A stretch of DNA of 64,000 nucleotides. Source: Parietaria judaica (Eukaryota > Streptophyta > Magnoliopsida > Rosales > Urticaceae). Positions 11,255 through 23,640 of the stretch are shown one piece after another. The notes beneath the pieces are model-generated. The model saw only the letters and a list, made by a program, of their open reading frames with translations. It made no database searches and had not been told where the DNA came from. Made by a program: the position numbers and the translations under genes. The stretch spans positions 30,128,056 through 30,192,055 of the forward strand of contig OX940868.1 in assembly GCA_954871525.1 (NCBI GenBank), read 5' to 3'. Position 1 is the first letter of the stretch. Each line of letters opens with the position of its first letter.

Positions 11255-13077
11255 AAGAGCAATTTATGCTAATACCCCCTAAATTAGTCATGTAGTTCGC
11301 AAACGCACCTCATATTATTACTCGATCATGGAAGATCTTCCTGGAATACACATGGCCTCAATAATTCTTGAAGGGCATACAGCCCTAAAACATGGAATCG
11401 GACCCAATTGGGCCCACAAGCCCAATGGACCTTCGGGTAGTCAACTTGGATTGTTACGAATAAGGTCCGGGCCCACATGGGTCTGCTTAGAAAGTTATTA
11501 ATTAATATGACTAATGGGCTTGACTCGTTAAATGATTAAAAATTATTAAGTCATTTCAGCTTGTAAGTTGTATTATTTAGACACACTTAAAAGACTTTCA
11601 AAACCCTAATCCTCACTCACCCACTGAGGGGAAACTCGCCTAACCCAAGTACCCCAGGGCCTCTGCGATTTTCTCATCTTTACCAAACCATTTGTGTGAC
11701 ATTTTTCATTCACGGAGGAGGAACTAGAATTCCGACGAGGTGTATTCGGATGAACATACATTGAGTTCCCGAGGCGACATGTGTGGACGAGATAAAGGCT
11801 TGAGGTGTAACAAGTTCTCAAGTTTGTGATCCCCGAGTCAACGGAGCACGTGGAGCATGTGGATCCCGAGGAAAAAGTTAAAAAAAGTCGATGGCAAAAG
11901 TTACACAAGTTTGATAAAATTTTGGAATTGGTAAAGTCTTGATTCGTGTATTATAATCTATTATCGCGATATTTCCGCCTCGAGATTGAGAAAAATTTTA
12001 TGAAAAACCCAACAATAATTCGGTATTTAATATTGAATTAGAGGTTTTCTCTTTATTGAAAATAGAGCAGATTGCTATAACGATATCATATTTGAGACAG
12101 AAGTTTAGTCCTACATTCTTAGACCTGGTTATGCCTTGTAGTTGTAAGAAAGATCATATATGTGTTATTTGGACCGATATGTTTTACTCTGCGAAAAAAA
12201 TGTGTTGATTATTATATTTAAAAATTTGAATAACCGGATTCGATTAACCAGTTTCAAAACAGGTTAAGGTTATGAAAATCAATTATCAGATTTCGATAAT
12301 CGAAAATTTGGTTAACTAGTTTTTAAAAGCGTGTTAGGGTTATTAAAATACAAAAAACCGTAATTAAGTTATGGATCTAAGCTCGATATTATTTAGGAGC
12401 CATATCGGTCCCAAGTCTTCAGTTCCAGTTCTAGTAATATTTGATCCAGATAAGTCGTCAGTTCCAGCGCAGTGATCTCAATATTAATCTTTATATTATA
12501 AAGTATTTTTTTCGTTGAAGTCTAATGCATTGATTACGATGTTTTTAGTTTTAACTATGTGCGAACGTCTTGATCTCAACAATAGTATAATTCTGAAAAT
12601 GGACTACGTACGTTATCGTAGCAAATCAATAATGAATATATAATTAATATTCATCAATCCATGCGAAATTATAATTATAAAATATATAATAAATAAAATA
12701 TAAATTGAGAAATTACACTAGATAACCACATTCCTATGTTTAAATTGCACTTCAACATACGTGTGGTTTTAATTAGCAAGATAGAAATGTGGCACTTTAA
12801 ACACATATTTCATTCCTATATTGTCTTTTTTTATTTTATTTTTTATTTTTTTTAACAAAATTTATAATTTATGTAAATTTTTAGGTATTAAATGCCTAAT
12901 TTATTGATTGGCTTATTCAACTTTTTTTTTCTATCTCTCTCTTTGATCGCTCTCTCACGATCCCCTTTTTTTCTCTCTCTTTTGGTCTCCCTCTCTCAGT
13001 CTCACTCTCAGAGAACGACGACCAGAACAAGGCCAGAGCATCCTTTAGCCGCAAATGTTTGAAACATTGGGTACTTT
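11255..13077. other. Dioxygenase upstream region and old repeats
   Basis: The first few hundred bases are the dioxygenase promoter region. From about 11330 to 12020 the base composition is higher in GC and resembles LTR or leader sequence of a retroelement, but no paired ends were found. About 12200-12360 resembles the hAT element at 1704. A short imperfect hairpin lies near 12725-12815. No gene is recognised. Confidence 0.35.
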
Positions 13078-15084
13078 TGTGAGATCCCGTATTTTTAGAG
13101 ATCCAAACAGAATAAGTGAGTATTTATTCTATTTTAATTCACATTTAATTTAGGATTTTTATATAAGATAATTAGAAATATCTTTGATTTTTCATACAAA
13201 AAATAATATTTGTTAAGCTATTTAATTAGCTGCGAAATAATTATTAATTAGGCTTATATTTAAACTCAATTAGGTTAGGGTTTTCACATATTCTCATATT
13301 CTCTTCCTAGCCTCATTCCCTCCCTAAAACTAAAAATCTCTCAAGAGTTAAAAAGACTTTGATTTCTTCATCTCATCAGCAGAACACGTTTTTTTTTTAT
13401 CATCATAAAGGTATAATGACGTTTATCATCTTAGTTCCTTTTTATTTTCGTAATCCTAGGATGCTTAATTTTCTTCGATTTTTATCTCCTAAAATACTTA
13501 TCGGTTTCGCCTGAAATTTTAACCACTGGTTATGTTAGGTTCATAGAAGGTACAAATTTATTTTCAGAATTTTCGAAAATATAGATCGCTCAGAATAATA
13601 TTTTCAATTTTTACCCTTTTGGGAGAAACCGGAATATTCTGCATAATAGATTTCGATTTTGATTTTTAAAAAATTCATAAACTCTGAATTAGGGTTTTTG
13701 CATAGAGATAGGTTTTATACATAATTCGAAAAGATGTCGGGTTCTAACCCGAAACTGCGTTTTAGTATTTCTGCCGAATTAAAAAGTTATGATATCGCAT
13801 AGTTGCAGCCTTATTATTAAAATTATTGAAGCACAAAAGTTGTTCATTTTCAAAAAATAGTGATAATTTCTGAAGAACAATTTTTCCAAATCCTTACCGA
13901 TTTTGATATATCGAGAAAATACCTCAAAAGTCCTTTTGAAAACTGAAATCCCCGTTTCGCCTTTGAGTCAAGCTTTAAGAATTGTTTGGCTAGTGATAGA
14001 GCAATAATATATAGTTAGAAAAATATGATCTAGGAGTATCGTTAGTATAGGTGCCTTCGTCGGAGTCGCGAGAAAGACAATCAAACCGATTCAAGTGAGT
14101 TCAACCTCACTGCAGTACGAATTAGTTTGAAAATAAAAGTTTTGCTTGATATGTTTGATTGTATTGTCTGTTGATATGTGTGTTAGATATCATTGAATGT
14201 GCATTCGTTATGATTGTTTGATACATGTTATTATAATTTAATGATATAAAGATGAATGTGAAAGATTGATGCTGATTATGTGACGATCATGAATGATTGT
14301 TGAGAGATGTTGTTTTCCTTTAGCCAAAGGAATAAGATACGGAATGTTGTTAGTTCATAAGCTTATGATAACAAGAACAAGAGAAACATAGGAATTAATA
14401 AAGTGTCTTACCACACCTCACGAGGAGGTTCCTAAAGTTTAGATTTTTCCCCGAGATGAGCGTATTGAGGACGTGACTTATCTTGCAGTTTAGCTAAACT
14501 GTCAAATTATGATTTCTTCGCGAGATGAGCGTATTAATGACGGAACTTATCATGCGGTATCATGAACCGCCAGATGTATTGGCCTAGGACTTCGGGACAT
14601 GTACACCCCGCCGATCCAACAGCCTGCGCGCAAGTTGGTACGTACACAAGATGGTGATCACCTAAGAAAATATTAGTAATAGATACCTAAAACGCAAAAT
14701 GAAGCATAATTGGTCATTTGCATGCTATGTTTGTCTTATATATATATTTTGTGAGAAAATAGTTGTATCTCACTGTGCTTTTAGCTCACAAAAATATTTT
14801 TTTTCGTTCGTACTGTAGGTAAACAACCTATTATATAATTTCATGGTGGATTGGATGGCTACGGTGGAGGATGTGCGGGGGATTTGGTGAATGGGTAATC
14901 ACTGTGAAGACGTTTTCCGCATATTTATTACTTACATGTTCTTAGTTTGAAAACCCTGATAAATATTTTTACTACGTACGTATTTATTTACTTTACTTGA
15001 AGTTATAAACAAATGGCCAAGTATTGTCAAAGAGTTTTAGAGTAGTTAGTAAGTGACGGCTTCGAAAAAAATCGGGTCGTTACA
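13078..15084 (+). mobile_element. Solo LTR, probably Ty3/gypsy (Tekay/Del-like), 2.0 kb
   Basis: Begins TGTGAGATCCCGTATTTTT and ends ATCGGGTCGTTACA, so the ends are inverted copies of TGTAACGACCCGAT. An exact 5-bp target-site duplication, ACTTT, lies at 13073-13077 and 15085-15089; removing the element restores the phrase GGGTACTTTAGCCGCAA, which recurs intact at about 15294. There is no internal coding region or second LTR, so it is the product of LTR-LTR recombination. The terminal sequence and 2-kb length fit Tekay-type gypsy LTRs; the lineage is an inference. Confidence 0.85.
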
Positions 15085-16160
15085 ACTTTAGCCGCAAGGA
15101 TTTAGTTATACCAATTCCGAGCTTTGTATAGACAATATATAAGCTATCGGTATTAATCACTTTCACTGATCTCAATATATATTGTATATACAGAGCTCGG
15201 CCCGAAAAGCCAACCCGAGTCCGGTGTAAAAAAGTCAACCCAAAAATTGATCTAAATAAGTCACTCGAGAAGTTCAATTTTTTTTAAACATTGGGTACTT
15301 TAGCCGCAAATGTTTGAAATATTGGGTACTTTAGCCGCAAGGATGACGTGGCAGGATAGAATGACGTGGCAGCGACATGTGTGCCACGTAGGGAGGATTA
15401 ACGGAGATTTAACGGTGGGTATGTTAAGCGTTAACGGAATAAACTTTGGGTATAATAGGTATAATAGCCACCAAAAGAAAACTTTAGGTACATAATTAAA
15501 AAAAAAACTCAAACATTGAGTATTTTAGCCACAGTTTATCTAAAAAAATCAAACTTATATTAATAGATACGGTGATACTTACGGATTTATTTTTTATTCT
15601 CACCGGATAACTCTCAATCCAACATACATCATTAAATTGTAATTTTATATAAAAAAAATAAAAAGAATTAGAGATATTAAGAATCATATTATATCTAATA
15701 AAATAATTTAGTGATGTTATAATTTATATGACCACTACTTTAGAATTTTAAGGTGTTTGCTATACTGTTTGCTATAAGAGAAAGGTTTAACTAACGCTAG
15801 TTTTCTTCGTGGTTTCTTTTATCATTTTTACTAGAAATTACTATTCTTCAAATTTAAAAATCTCACAATTTCATATATATATATATATTTGACATATTAT
15901 AAGGGATAGTTTATTAACATAGAGTTATTACGATGTGATAAAATAAAAAATATTTATGTTTTAATAAAATATACATAATTATTATTATAGGGGCCTCAAA
16001 TTTTTTCTCGCGTAGGGCCTTCGTTTAGTCAGGGCCGGCCCTGTACGTACTGTATATTACACTGTGCTTATTTATAATATTATAAATATTAATACTGAGT
16101 GCATATACTACATATACTGCATAAAATATATTAGACTTATAAAGATATATTACAATATAT
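15085..16160. other. Dispersed-repeat DNA hit by the solo LTR; hAT terminus
   Basis: The phrase TACTTTAGCCGCAA appears repeatedly (15085, 15297, 15329), followed by GACGTGGCA direct repeats near 15344-15371. This is the same repeat family as the ends of the palindromic element at 59962. CAGGGCCGGCCCTG at 16030-16043 has the sequence of a hAT terminus, but I could not find its partner end. No gene is seen. Confidence 0.45.
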
Positions 16161-16164
16161 CTAT

Positions 16165-16292
16165 ATATATATATATATGTTAATGCGTAAAAGTGGCTTT
16201 AACTTAGAATCGGATCCAAGGTTCGGGTATATATATATATATGTTAATGCGTAAAAGTGGCTTTAACTTAGAATCGGATCCAAGGTTCGGGT
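16165..16292. repeat. 64-bp exact tandem duplication
   Basis: A block starting in (TA)n and running through GTTAATGCGTAAAAGTGG to GGTTCGGGT is present twice back to back (landmark at 16179 and 16243) without visible differences outside the TA run, so the duplication is recent. Confidence 0.85.
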
Positions 16293-16859
16293 CACCCGCT
16301 AGACACACTGAACAGGTGGATAATTGAATGCTAAGTCAACGCGGGTTGACTGATGATTGTCAAAGCTGGAGGCGAATCCGTCGTCTTGGATGAGTTTCCC
16401 GGCTGTTCTTGGCGATCCTTGGCGAACTTCCTTCCTTAGCGAGCTTCTCGTCTGGGCAAAGTCCTTGGCGATCTCCTCGATGGGGTGAAGTCTTTGTCTT
16501 GGCGAAGCTTCTCGTCGGGGCGAAGTCCTCGTCTAGGGAACTCCTATCTTTATGAAGCTTCGAGATGTTCTTGATGATTCTTCGTGATTTCCCTCCATTG
16601 GTGAGCTTTTATGCAAATGGAAGACCTGCAAAAAATGGTAGTCCGGGCATGTGCCCCGTCACTTATGATTGGGCGAGGCTTCCTATATGCGTATCTTAGT
16701 TTAAGAGAATCACGTCTCACATATTTGAGGGTTAGTGATAAATGGCGGATGAATGACGATGGGGTTTGACTCGTCGAAAGTTCTGATGTTGCCGGTGCGG
16801 GGGTGACCCTTGGCCGAATGGCGAGGGTATTACCGGCGAGGGATGCTCCTTATCGACCT

Positions 16860-17590
16860 TGTAGGTGTTGGCGAGGGCCTTGACCTGGGATGGGATGCTC
16901 CTTTCTCGACCTCGAGATTTTGGTGAGCTCGTCGTGGCGAGGGCCTTCACCTGGCAAGGGAAGCTCCTTTGTCGACCTCGAGATTCTGGCGAGCTCGTTG
17001 TGGCGAGGGCCTTGACCTGGCAAGGGATGATCCTTCGCCGACCTCGAGGTGCTGCGAGCTTGTGGCGAAGGCCTTGACATGGCGAGGGATGCTCCTTTGT
17101 CGACCTCGAGGTGCTGGCGAGCTTGTTGTGGCGAGGGCCTTGACCTGGCGAAGGATGCTCCTTACTCGACCTCGAGGTGTTGGCAACAGCCTTGACTTGG
17201 CGAGGGATGCTTTTTTGTCGACCTCGAGTTGCTGGCAACAGCCTTGACCTGGCGAGGGATGCTTTTTTGTCGACCTCGAGTTGCTGGTGAACTCGTTGTG
17301 GCTGGGGCCTTGAGCTGGCGAGGGATGCTCCTTTGTTGACCTCGAGGCTCTAGCGAGCTCGTTGTGGTGGGGGTCTTGACATGGCGGAGGATGCTCCTTT
17401 GTTGACCTCGAGGTGTTGGCGAGGTCGTTGTGGCGAGGGCCTTGACCTGGCGAGGGATACTCCTTCGTGTCGACCTCGTAGGTAGCAGCGTCTAGCGCGT
17501 TGACTTGGCGAGGGACGCCTTCGTGTTGACCTCGTAGGTGGCCATGTCTAGCGCGTTGACCTGGCGAGGGACGCGTTCGTCGACTCGTCA
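16860..17590. repeat. 66-bp GC-rich minisatellite
   Basis: The landmark CGACCTCGAG, or a near copy, recurs at 16907, 16973, 17039, 17101, 17167, 17219, 17271, 17337, 17403, 17471 and 17526. Most spacings are 66 bp, with deviant 62-, 52- and 55-bp units. The unit contains GGCGAGGGCCTTGACCTGGC. It produces long open frames on both strands because 66 is divisible by three, but the odd units shift frame and no protein family is recognisable. The base composition is far above that of the surroundings. Confidence 0.85.
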
Positions 17591-17748
17591 AACAACCCTC
17601 TAAGGCAAAATTTAATCACTTGACCAATCCCAACTCTTATTCAAACGTTTCCTCATAAGGGAGTAGGCGAATTTGAAAGAGAGAAAATAAAGAGAGAAGC
17701 TCTAGAGGCAGCTGTGAGTGAGTGTGGAAATTAGGAAAATAAGAATCT

Positions 17749-17756
17749 TATTTATA
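17749..17756 (-). promoter_or_regulatory. Possible minus-strand TATA box reading into the minisatellite
   Basis: TATAAATA on the minus strand, 160 bp before the minisatellite begins on that strand, with a pyrimidine-rich leader-like stretch between. This arrangement would be expected if the whole 16.3-18.2 kb block were a retroelement LTR or leader. No transcript evidence is available. Confidence 0.3.
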
Positions 17757-17918
17757 GGAAAACCAACTCCCTAAAATTGTACCTCGGGGGCTGCGAAAAT
17801 TGCATGGCCAGAGGGACTTCGCCATGACTCATTGCCATATGGCGAAGAGCTCGCCAGGGTGAGGTGCTCACCACGGCGATGTACTTTGTCAGGGGCTAGC
17901 GAGGGTGAAGTACCTTTG

Positions 17919-18165
17919 GCTTTCACTAACGGCCTTTGTCTTTCACTAATGGGCTTGCACTTCCACTAATGGTCTTTTGATTTCACTAATGGGCTTGGAC
18001 TTTTCCTAATGGGTTTTGACTTCCACTAATGGACTTTGACTTTTACTAATGGGCCTTGACTTCCACTAATGGGCTTTGACTTCCACTTATGGGCTTTGAC
18101 TTTCACTAACAGGCTTTGACTTCCATTAATGATTATTGACTTTCAATAATAGACATTGACTTTTG
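17919..18165. repeat. 20-bp minisatellite, about 12 copies
   Basis: Tandem copies of a unit close to CTTTGACTTCCACTAATGGG, with scattered substitutions, decaying toward 18165. Its unit does not resemble the 66-bp minisatellite next to it. Confidence 0.85.
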
Positions 18166-18411
18166 CAAAAATGGGCCTATTTTTTAAATGTTCCTAAAAA
18201 TGCACAAAACAATATATATAAACTATTTATATTATATATAGAATAATTTAATTTTTTATTAATGTTACATATATATAATTGTGTGTGTATATATATATAA
18301 ATACGAGTATATATGTATATATATATTTATTTATTTATCTGTAGTAAATCATAACATAAATCCAAGGTGGAGTAGAGGCAAGTCCCATGGAAGGAGGCTC
18401 ACTCGTGGACC

Positions 18412-18948
18412 TAGGGCTGAAACCGGATAAAACCTTGGTTTTTTTCACTACCCGAAACCCACCCAAATTTTTAGGTTTTAAATTTTGAACCCCGATCCCG
18501 GTATTTGAAAGGCAAAACCCAGAAATCTGGGTTAGGTTTTCACCCTAATTTTATTTGAAAACCTGAATTTTAAACCCGAAAAAAATATTTGATTCGTGTT
18601 TGAATTTTTAATCTGGTTTGGGTTTTTACCCAAATTTTAACATGGGTTGTGATTAAAAATAAATAAATAAAATCCTAAAAATCATATTTTGATACATTAT
18701 CACTTTAATCAACATGAAAAAAATATTTATAAATACTTTTGATAAAAAAATCTGAGCTTAGTAACCTATTAACCGGGTTTCAGGTTTTATCTCTAAACCC
18801 GAAGTCGGTTTAATTACGGCTGCGGGTTTTTCAAAATTTGTGTTCGGTTTAAACGATTTTTATTCGTTTTGATATTTTAAAAAACGAATTTGGTCCAGCT
18901 TCGGTTAAAAACTAGCATTTTCAGGTTTTTAATATAAGCTTACCCCTA
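18412..18948. mobile_element. Old hAT-like non-autonomous element
   Basis: Begins TAGGGCTGAAACCGG and ends TTACCCCTA, an imperfect TAGGGGT inverted repeat, and is full of AACCCG/CGGGTTT motifs. I found no matching 8-bp target duplication, so the element is either old or misassigned. Confidence 0.4.
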
Positions 18949-20328
18949 GTCCTTGGTTGGAGTCCTACAACCATCAAATATTATCGGCTCAAGTAAGATT
19001 TTGCATTTAATCCATTAATTTTTTAATTTTTTTTTGCAAATATACCCTCTTTATCTTACCACGACGTGGCATGACATATCGATTTTTTGTTTAATTTTTC
19101 AATCTAAAATTATTTATTAAGAATTTATTAATATATTTTTAATAATTACAATACTAATGAACCTGAAAGAAAAACCCATTCGAAATACCAATTATTTTAC
19201 TTTAAATCCAAAATACCTGGATTAAGTACCGTGAAATGTAAAAACCAAGGTTCAACTTACCGATGTTACCGATAAACCGATTACCGTTTTCGACGGATTA
19301 ATCGATAGCTTACCGATTAACCGACGGAAAACCTATAATACTGTAGCTTACCGATTACCGATACTTTTCGATGATTATCGACGGATTATCGATACTTTTC
19401 TATACTTTTCGACAGAAAACTTATAAAATATTCTGATAATATCATACCTCTAATACAAAACATAGATAATGTCATACACACACATAGATAATGTCATACA
19501 CACATATATAATGTTATACACACATAGTCTAACAAGTCTCAACTATCAAATACAAAGTCTAATACAAAGTCTAACAAGTCTCCAACCTCAAAAGTACGAC
19601 GATCTCCTATGGGCTTCCATAATACCCGAGGCACCACTTGATTCCAAATGCATGTTGCAATATGTCCTCCAAAACAAAACATGTCGTTCGAAGTGCATAC
19701 GGAGGTTACTCACATGGTAATCATATATGTGTTGCTCCGTAAACACGCCACGAGATGGATACTGGGATGCGCCCACACTTTGTTATCGAGCACAGGATGC
19801 GGAGTAGCAAATTGAGTGCTCACGGAAGTACCCATCGACATCGTCTTAAAGTTCCCAGACAGCTCGTCGACGGGGTTCTCGCTCTGAGATAGATAGTCAC
19901 TGCCCAAGTAGAATCCAATAGCAGAAGATGCGTCATCTTGTTGTTGTGGAGATAGTTGGTCACCGTACTGTCGGTCGGGAATGTATCCCATGTTGGCAGG
20001 GTCGTAGTTCAGGTCGCCTCGATACGTATCACCTGTTGAGGAAACAAATTAGTTGACATTCATATATACATGTAATCAGCAAAATTAAAATAGTAATAAA
20101 TTAATAATCACATGTACCTCTCTGCATGTCATCCCATCCTCCCTGGCTGGCACCCCATCCTCCCTGGGTGTTACCTCCCCATCCTCCCTTGGCGCCACCC
20201 CATCCTCCCTGGTAGTCACCTCCCCCACCCCAGCCACTATGTGATTGTGAGGGGCTATGGGAAGGGGAACTACGGTGAGTACCAGTCGTATGAGTACGCT
20301 GTTGATTGGAACTAGCCCCAGCGGCGTT

Positions 20329-22690
20329 TCAGCCGCAGTCAACTCCTCCATGAACCCGTGGAGGGTCGGGGGTAGGACCGAATCTTTGCTCACCAAGGAC
20401 TCGGCTAATCACAGCTCCGAATGATTGAGCCTCCGCGGCGATCTCTGGGTCTGGGTTGCCATCTTCGTCGTCGAGGTGGACTGGTCGGATCCACTCTAAA
20501 ATTGCGTCCTCGAAGTCAACACCAGCAGAGGCCATGGCCAAAGACTTCGTGAGGTACTCATACGGATCGGCTTTGTCGGCCTGGTCGTACTGCGCCTTCA
20601 AGTCTCGGATCGCTAGCTTATGATTGTAGTTGCAGAACACTAGCTTCTCAAGTGTCGCGTACGCCAGTCGATTGCGGAGCTTAGTGTGGATCAGGGCAAA
20701 CGTGCTCCAGTTCCTCTCACACGCTGAGGTCGACGCGGTCTGCGACAAAATCTGCATTGCTAGCTTCTGTATTGTGGGGCACGGACCCCCGAATATGCTC
20801 CGCAACGGACCTACAGCGTCACAAAACTTCACGCACTACGCCACACATATAGAAAGTTAGTTTTAAATTTAATTTAACCAGACGAAGTAAAATTACAAAA
20901 TTAAAGTAAGGTCTTACCTCTGCCGCCAGATGTGTCACGTCCTCATGAGGAAACAACCGGTCGTAAACCCTGGTGACATCTTGGATGGCATTTTCTGGCA
21001 TCTCAATGTCTTGCTCGTAGGCGATTCTAGGGTTCAAGAAGTGGGCCGCAATATGCAATGGATGGTCCAAGTTTTTATGCCATCGCGCCTCCACAATTTT
21101 GACTGCCCATTGTTTTCCTTGAAGTGCGCTGAGCTCCGCTACGATGATTTCGAACAAGCGGTACACCATTCCCATCGTGGGATGCACCTCGGTGTCGACG
21201 AGCCGGAGTGCTGTGTACAAGGGGGCGAACACGCTCAAGGCATTGTCAACCGAAGCCCAAAAAGACTCGCTCAAGCACAATGTGGCCGCGGCTCTCCCTT
21301 CTCTCGTGGTCTTGAACGTGGAGTTATCCCACCACTCGGATATAAACATCGCCTTGAGTCCGGCCTTTTTCCCCTTTAAGCTGGTCAGGAAGAGAAAGTT
21401 TGTGGCAAAACCTGGTCGCCCCCGGATGGATGATCTCACCCTTGCATGTCTTCCTCATTGTATCGAGGACCTGGCCGTGGTTGTAGATAAACTTCGTGAT
21501 GAGTCTACACCCCTTCATGGTCTCCTGGATGCTCGGCCTTTTGCCGATGTCGTGAAACATCAAGTCGATGCAGTGGGCAGCGCACGGTGTCCGGTACAAA
21601 TTGTACTTCTCCATCAAATCGGTGCCGGCTTTTTTGTATGCTGCGGCGTTGTCGGTCACAATTTGCACCACGTTATGCGAGCCGATCTCCTCAATCACTG
21701 CAGAAAATACCCTGGCCAAGTAATGCGCATTCTTGGCGTGGGCGGACGCGTTGATTGCCTTGATAAACACTGTCCTCCCTGCCGAAATGATCATGATGTT
21801 TAGGATCGACATATTCCTCGGTCCAGTCCAGCCGTCCGACATGATCGTCACGCCAAACTTTCGCCATACGGGAATCTGATCCTGCTTGTACTTCTGCCAC
21901 TCCTCGAACTCCATCGTCACATACTTACCCGCGATGTCCTTTTGACGTGGGATACGGGCATCCAACGCCTACACTCGTAAAATGCAATATTATTAAATAT
22001 TAATAGTTAACTTTAACTTTAACTTAAATAAAATCATAAATTCGGTTACCTCCTTCGGCTACGCAAAACAACATGTTGTGGAAAAGAATATCGTCGACGT
22101 GGCACCACGGAATCCCTTTGTGGATTATGTATTTGGCTATCGCCTTCCCGACCTTCAAAATTGTCTTCGGTAAAAACATTAAATCGACCCTTTTCTGTTT
22201 TTTCGAAGGCCTATCGAACAGCGCTGAGGTAATGGTGCGACCGGCGCTGCTTGCGCCGCCTCCGGCCTGGTCTTCTTTCCATTGTTTGGCCGTTGCCTCT
22301 TGACGGGATTTCTTTATTTTTCGTGCCACTTCTCTTTCAACGTCCACAGGAACGGTCTCGTTGTCTTCATCAGAAGAAGAACCCTCGGCCCTCTGGTAAA
22401 TATTTTCCCGTATATTAACTGCTAAATCGTGCCTCTTCTGCTTCTTCTTCTGGTAACTCCTCATAGTATCCCTGATGAGGTTCCGCACATCGTTCGGGAC
22501 TTCGGTACACGACGCGACATTTTTGTTCTTATCATTGCCAGCCAAATGTTGTTTCATTCTGGTGATCCCGCCACCTCTGATCTCTTTCCCACAGTAGTTG
22601 CACTTGAAACCGGAGTTGTTGCTCGGATCTCTACAGGGAGTGCAATGCTCCCTCGCAATGTTGTCTTACTCATTTTCAAAGTTCAACAAC
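20329..22690 (-). pseudogene. hAT transposase (BED finger, DUF659, hAT dimerisation), broken
   Basis: Recognisable pieces in order: BED-type finger beginning FKCNYCGKEI (about 22600-22530) and a basic region to about 22030; DUF659 with SDGWTG, TDNAAAYKKAG and CAAHCIDL (21965-21410); then, after a one-base frameshift near 21408 in a TTTT run, the FLTSLKGKKAGL segment to 20918; an 82-bp GT-AG intron (20917-20836); and the hAT C-terminal dimerisation domain with CERNWSTFALIHTKLRNRL. A glycine-tryptophan-rich tail follows in another frame to about 20110. There is no usable start codon in frame with the finger, and the junction at 21966-22045 does not splice in frame. The protein cannot be made intact. 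The C-terminal domain in other hATs drives dimerisation in the nucleus. Confidence 0.88.
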
Positions 22691-22784
22691 CTAAACAACG
22701 AGAAACAAATTAAATTATCCCAAACTACCACATTATTGTAGGAATGAATATTTTATGAAATCTGATGGCAAGAAAAATCAGTAT

Positions 22785-23640
22785 ATTACCGAGAAATCAC
22801 GACCAGATAAACTTGAGGACTTTCGCCGCAATTAAGACAAAAATCGGAATGTCTTTAAATATGTAAATAAAATACACCAAAAAATCATATTAATAGTTTA
22901 AAAAATAGTTAATAAAGGAAAACACCCAAAAAAATGAGCACATTGCCCTTAAAATTACCAAAAGATAAACTTCAAACACTTTCGCCGCAATTAAGACAAA
23001 ACCGCAATGTCTTCAAATCTGCCAAAAATTCACCTCAAAAAATCAGACTCAGATTTTAAAAAATAATTAATAAAGGAAAACACCCAAAAAAATGAGCACA
23101 TTGCCTTGAAAATCACCAAAAGATAAACTTCAACACTTTCGCCGCAATTAATACAAAAACCGGAATGTCTTCGAATCTGCCAAAAATTCACCTCAAAAAA
23201 TCAGACTCAGATTTTCAAAAATATTTAATAAATGAAAATACCCAAAAAATGAGTATTTTACCGAGAAAATCACCAAAAGATAAACTTCCCACACTTTCGC
23301 CGTAATTAAGACAAAAACCGAAATGTCGTAAAATCTGCAAAACATTTACCTCAAAAAATCAGATTAATATTTTGAAAAATAATTAATAAAGGAAAATACC
23401 CAAAAAAATGTGCACATTTCCTTGAAAATCACGAAAACTGAACTTCAAACACTTTCGCCGCAATTATGACGAAGACCAAAATACCATCAAATCTTCAAAT
23501 AAAATATACGAAAAAATCACGTTAATATTTCAAAAAATAATTAATAAAGGAAAACACCCAAAAAGAGTAGTAGATTACCTCGACAAAACACGCAAGATAA
23601 ACTTGCAATACTTTTGCCGCAGTTATAGGTAAAACCGAAT
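22785..23640. repeat. 158-bp tandem repeat inside the hAT element
   Basis: The motif TTTCGCCGCAATTAAGAC recurs at about 22822, 22981, 23138, 23297, 23454 and 23613 (period 157-159), with the shared phrase AATAAAGGAAAACACCC between. It lies between the transposase 5' end and the element's right terminus, so it occupies the promoter and subterminal region. Confidence 0.9.

Noticed and set aside
11606..11908. 100-codon minus-strand frame upstream of the dioxygenase
   Set aside because: No domain, no promoter and an atypical cysteine-rich composition; probably chance within an old repeat.
16732..17591. Long open frames with KEHPSPGQGPRHN-type repeats
   Set aside because: They arise from the 66-bp minisatellite (divisible by three). 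Odd-length units shift the frame, both strands are open, and no domain is seen.
20112..20315. Plus-strand frame with LPGWHPILPG repeats
   Set aside because: Antisense of the glycine-tryptophan-rich tail of the hAT transposase.
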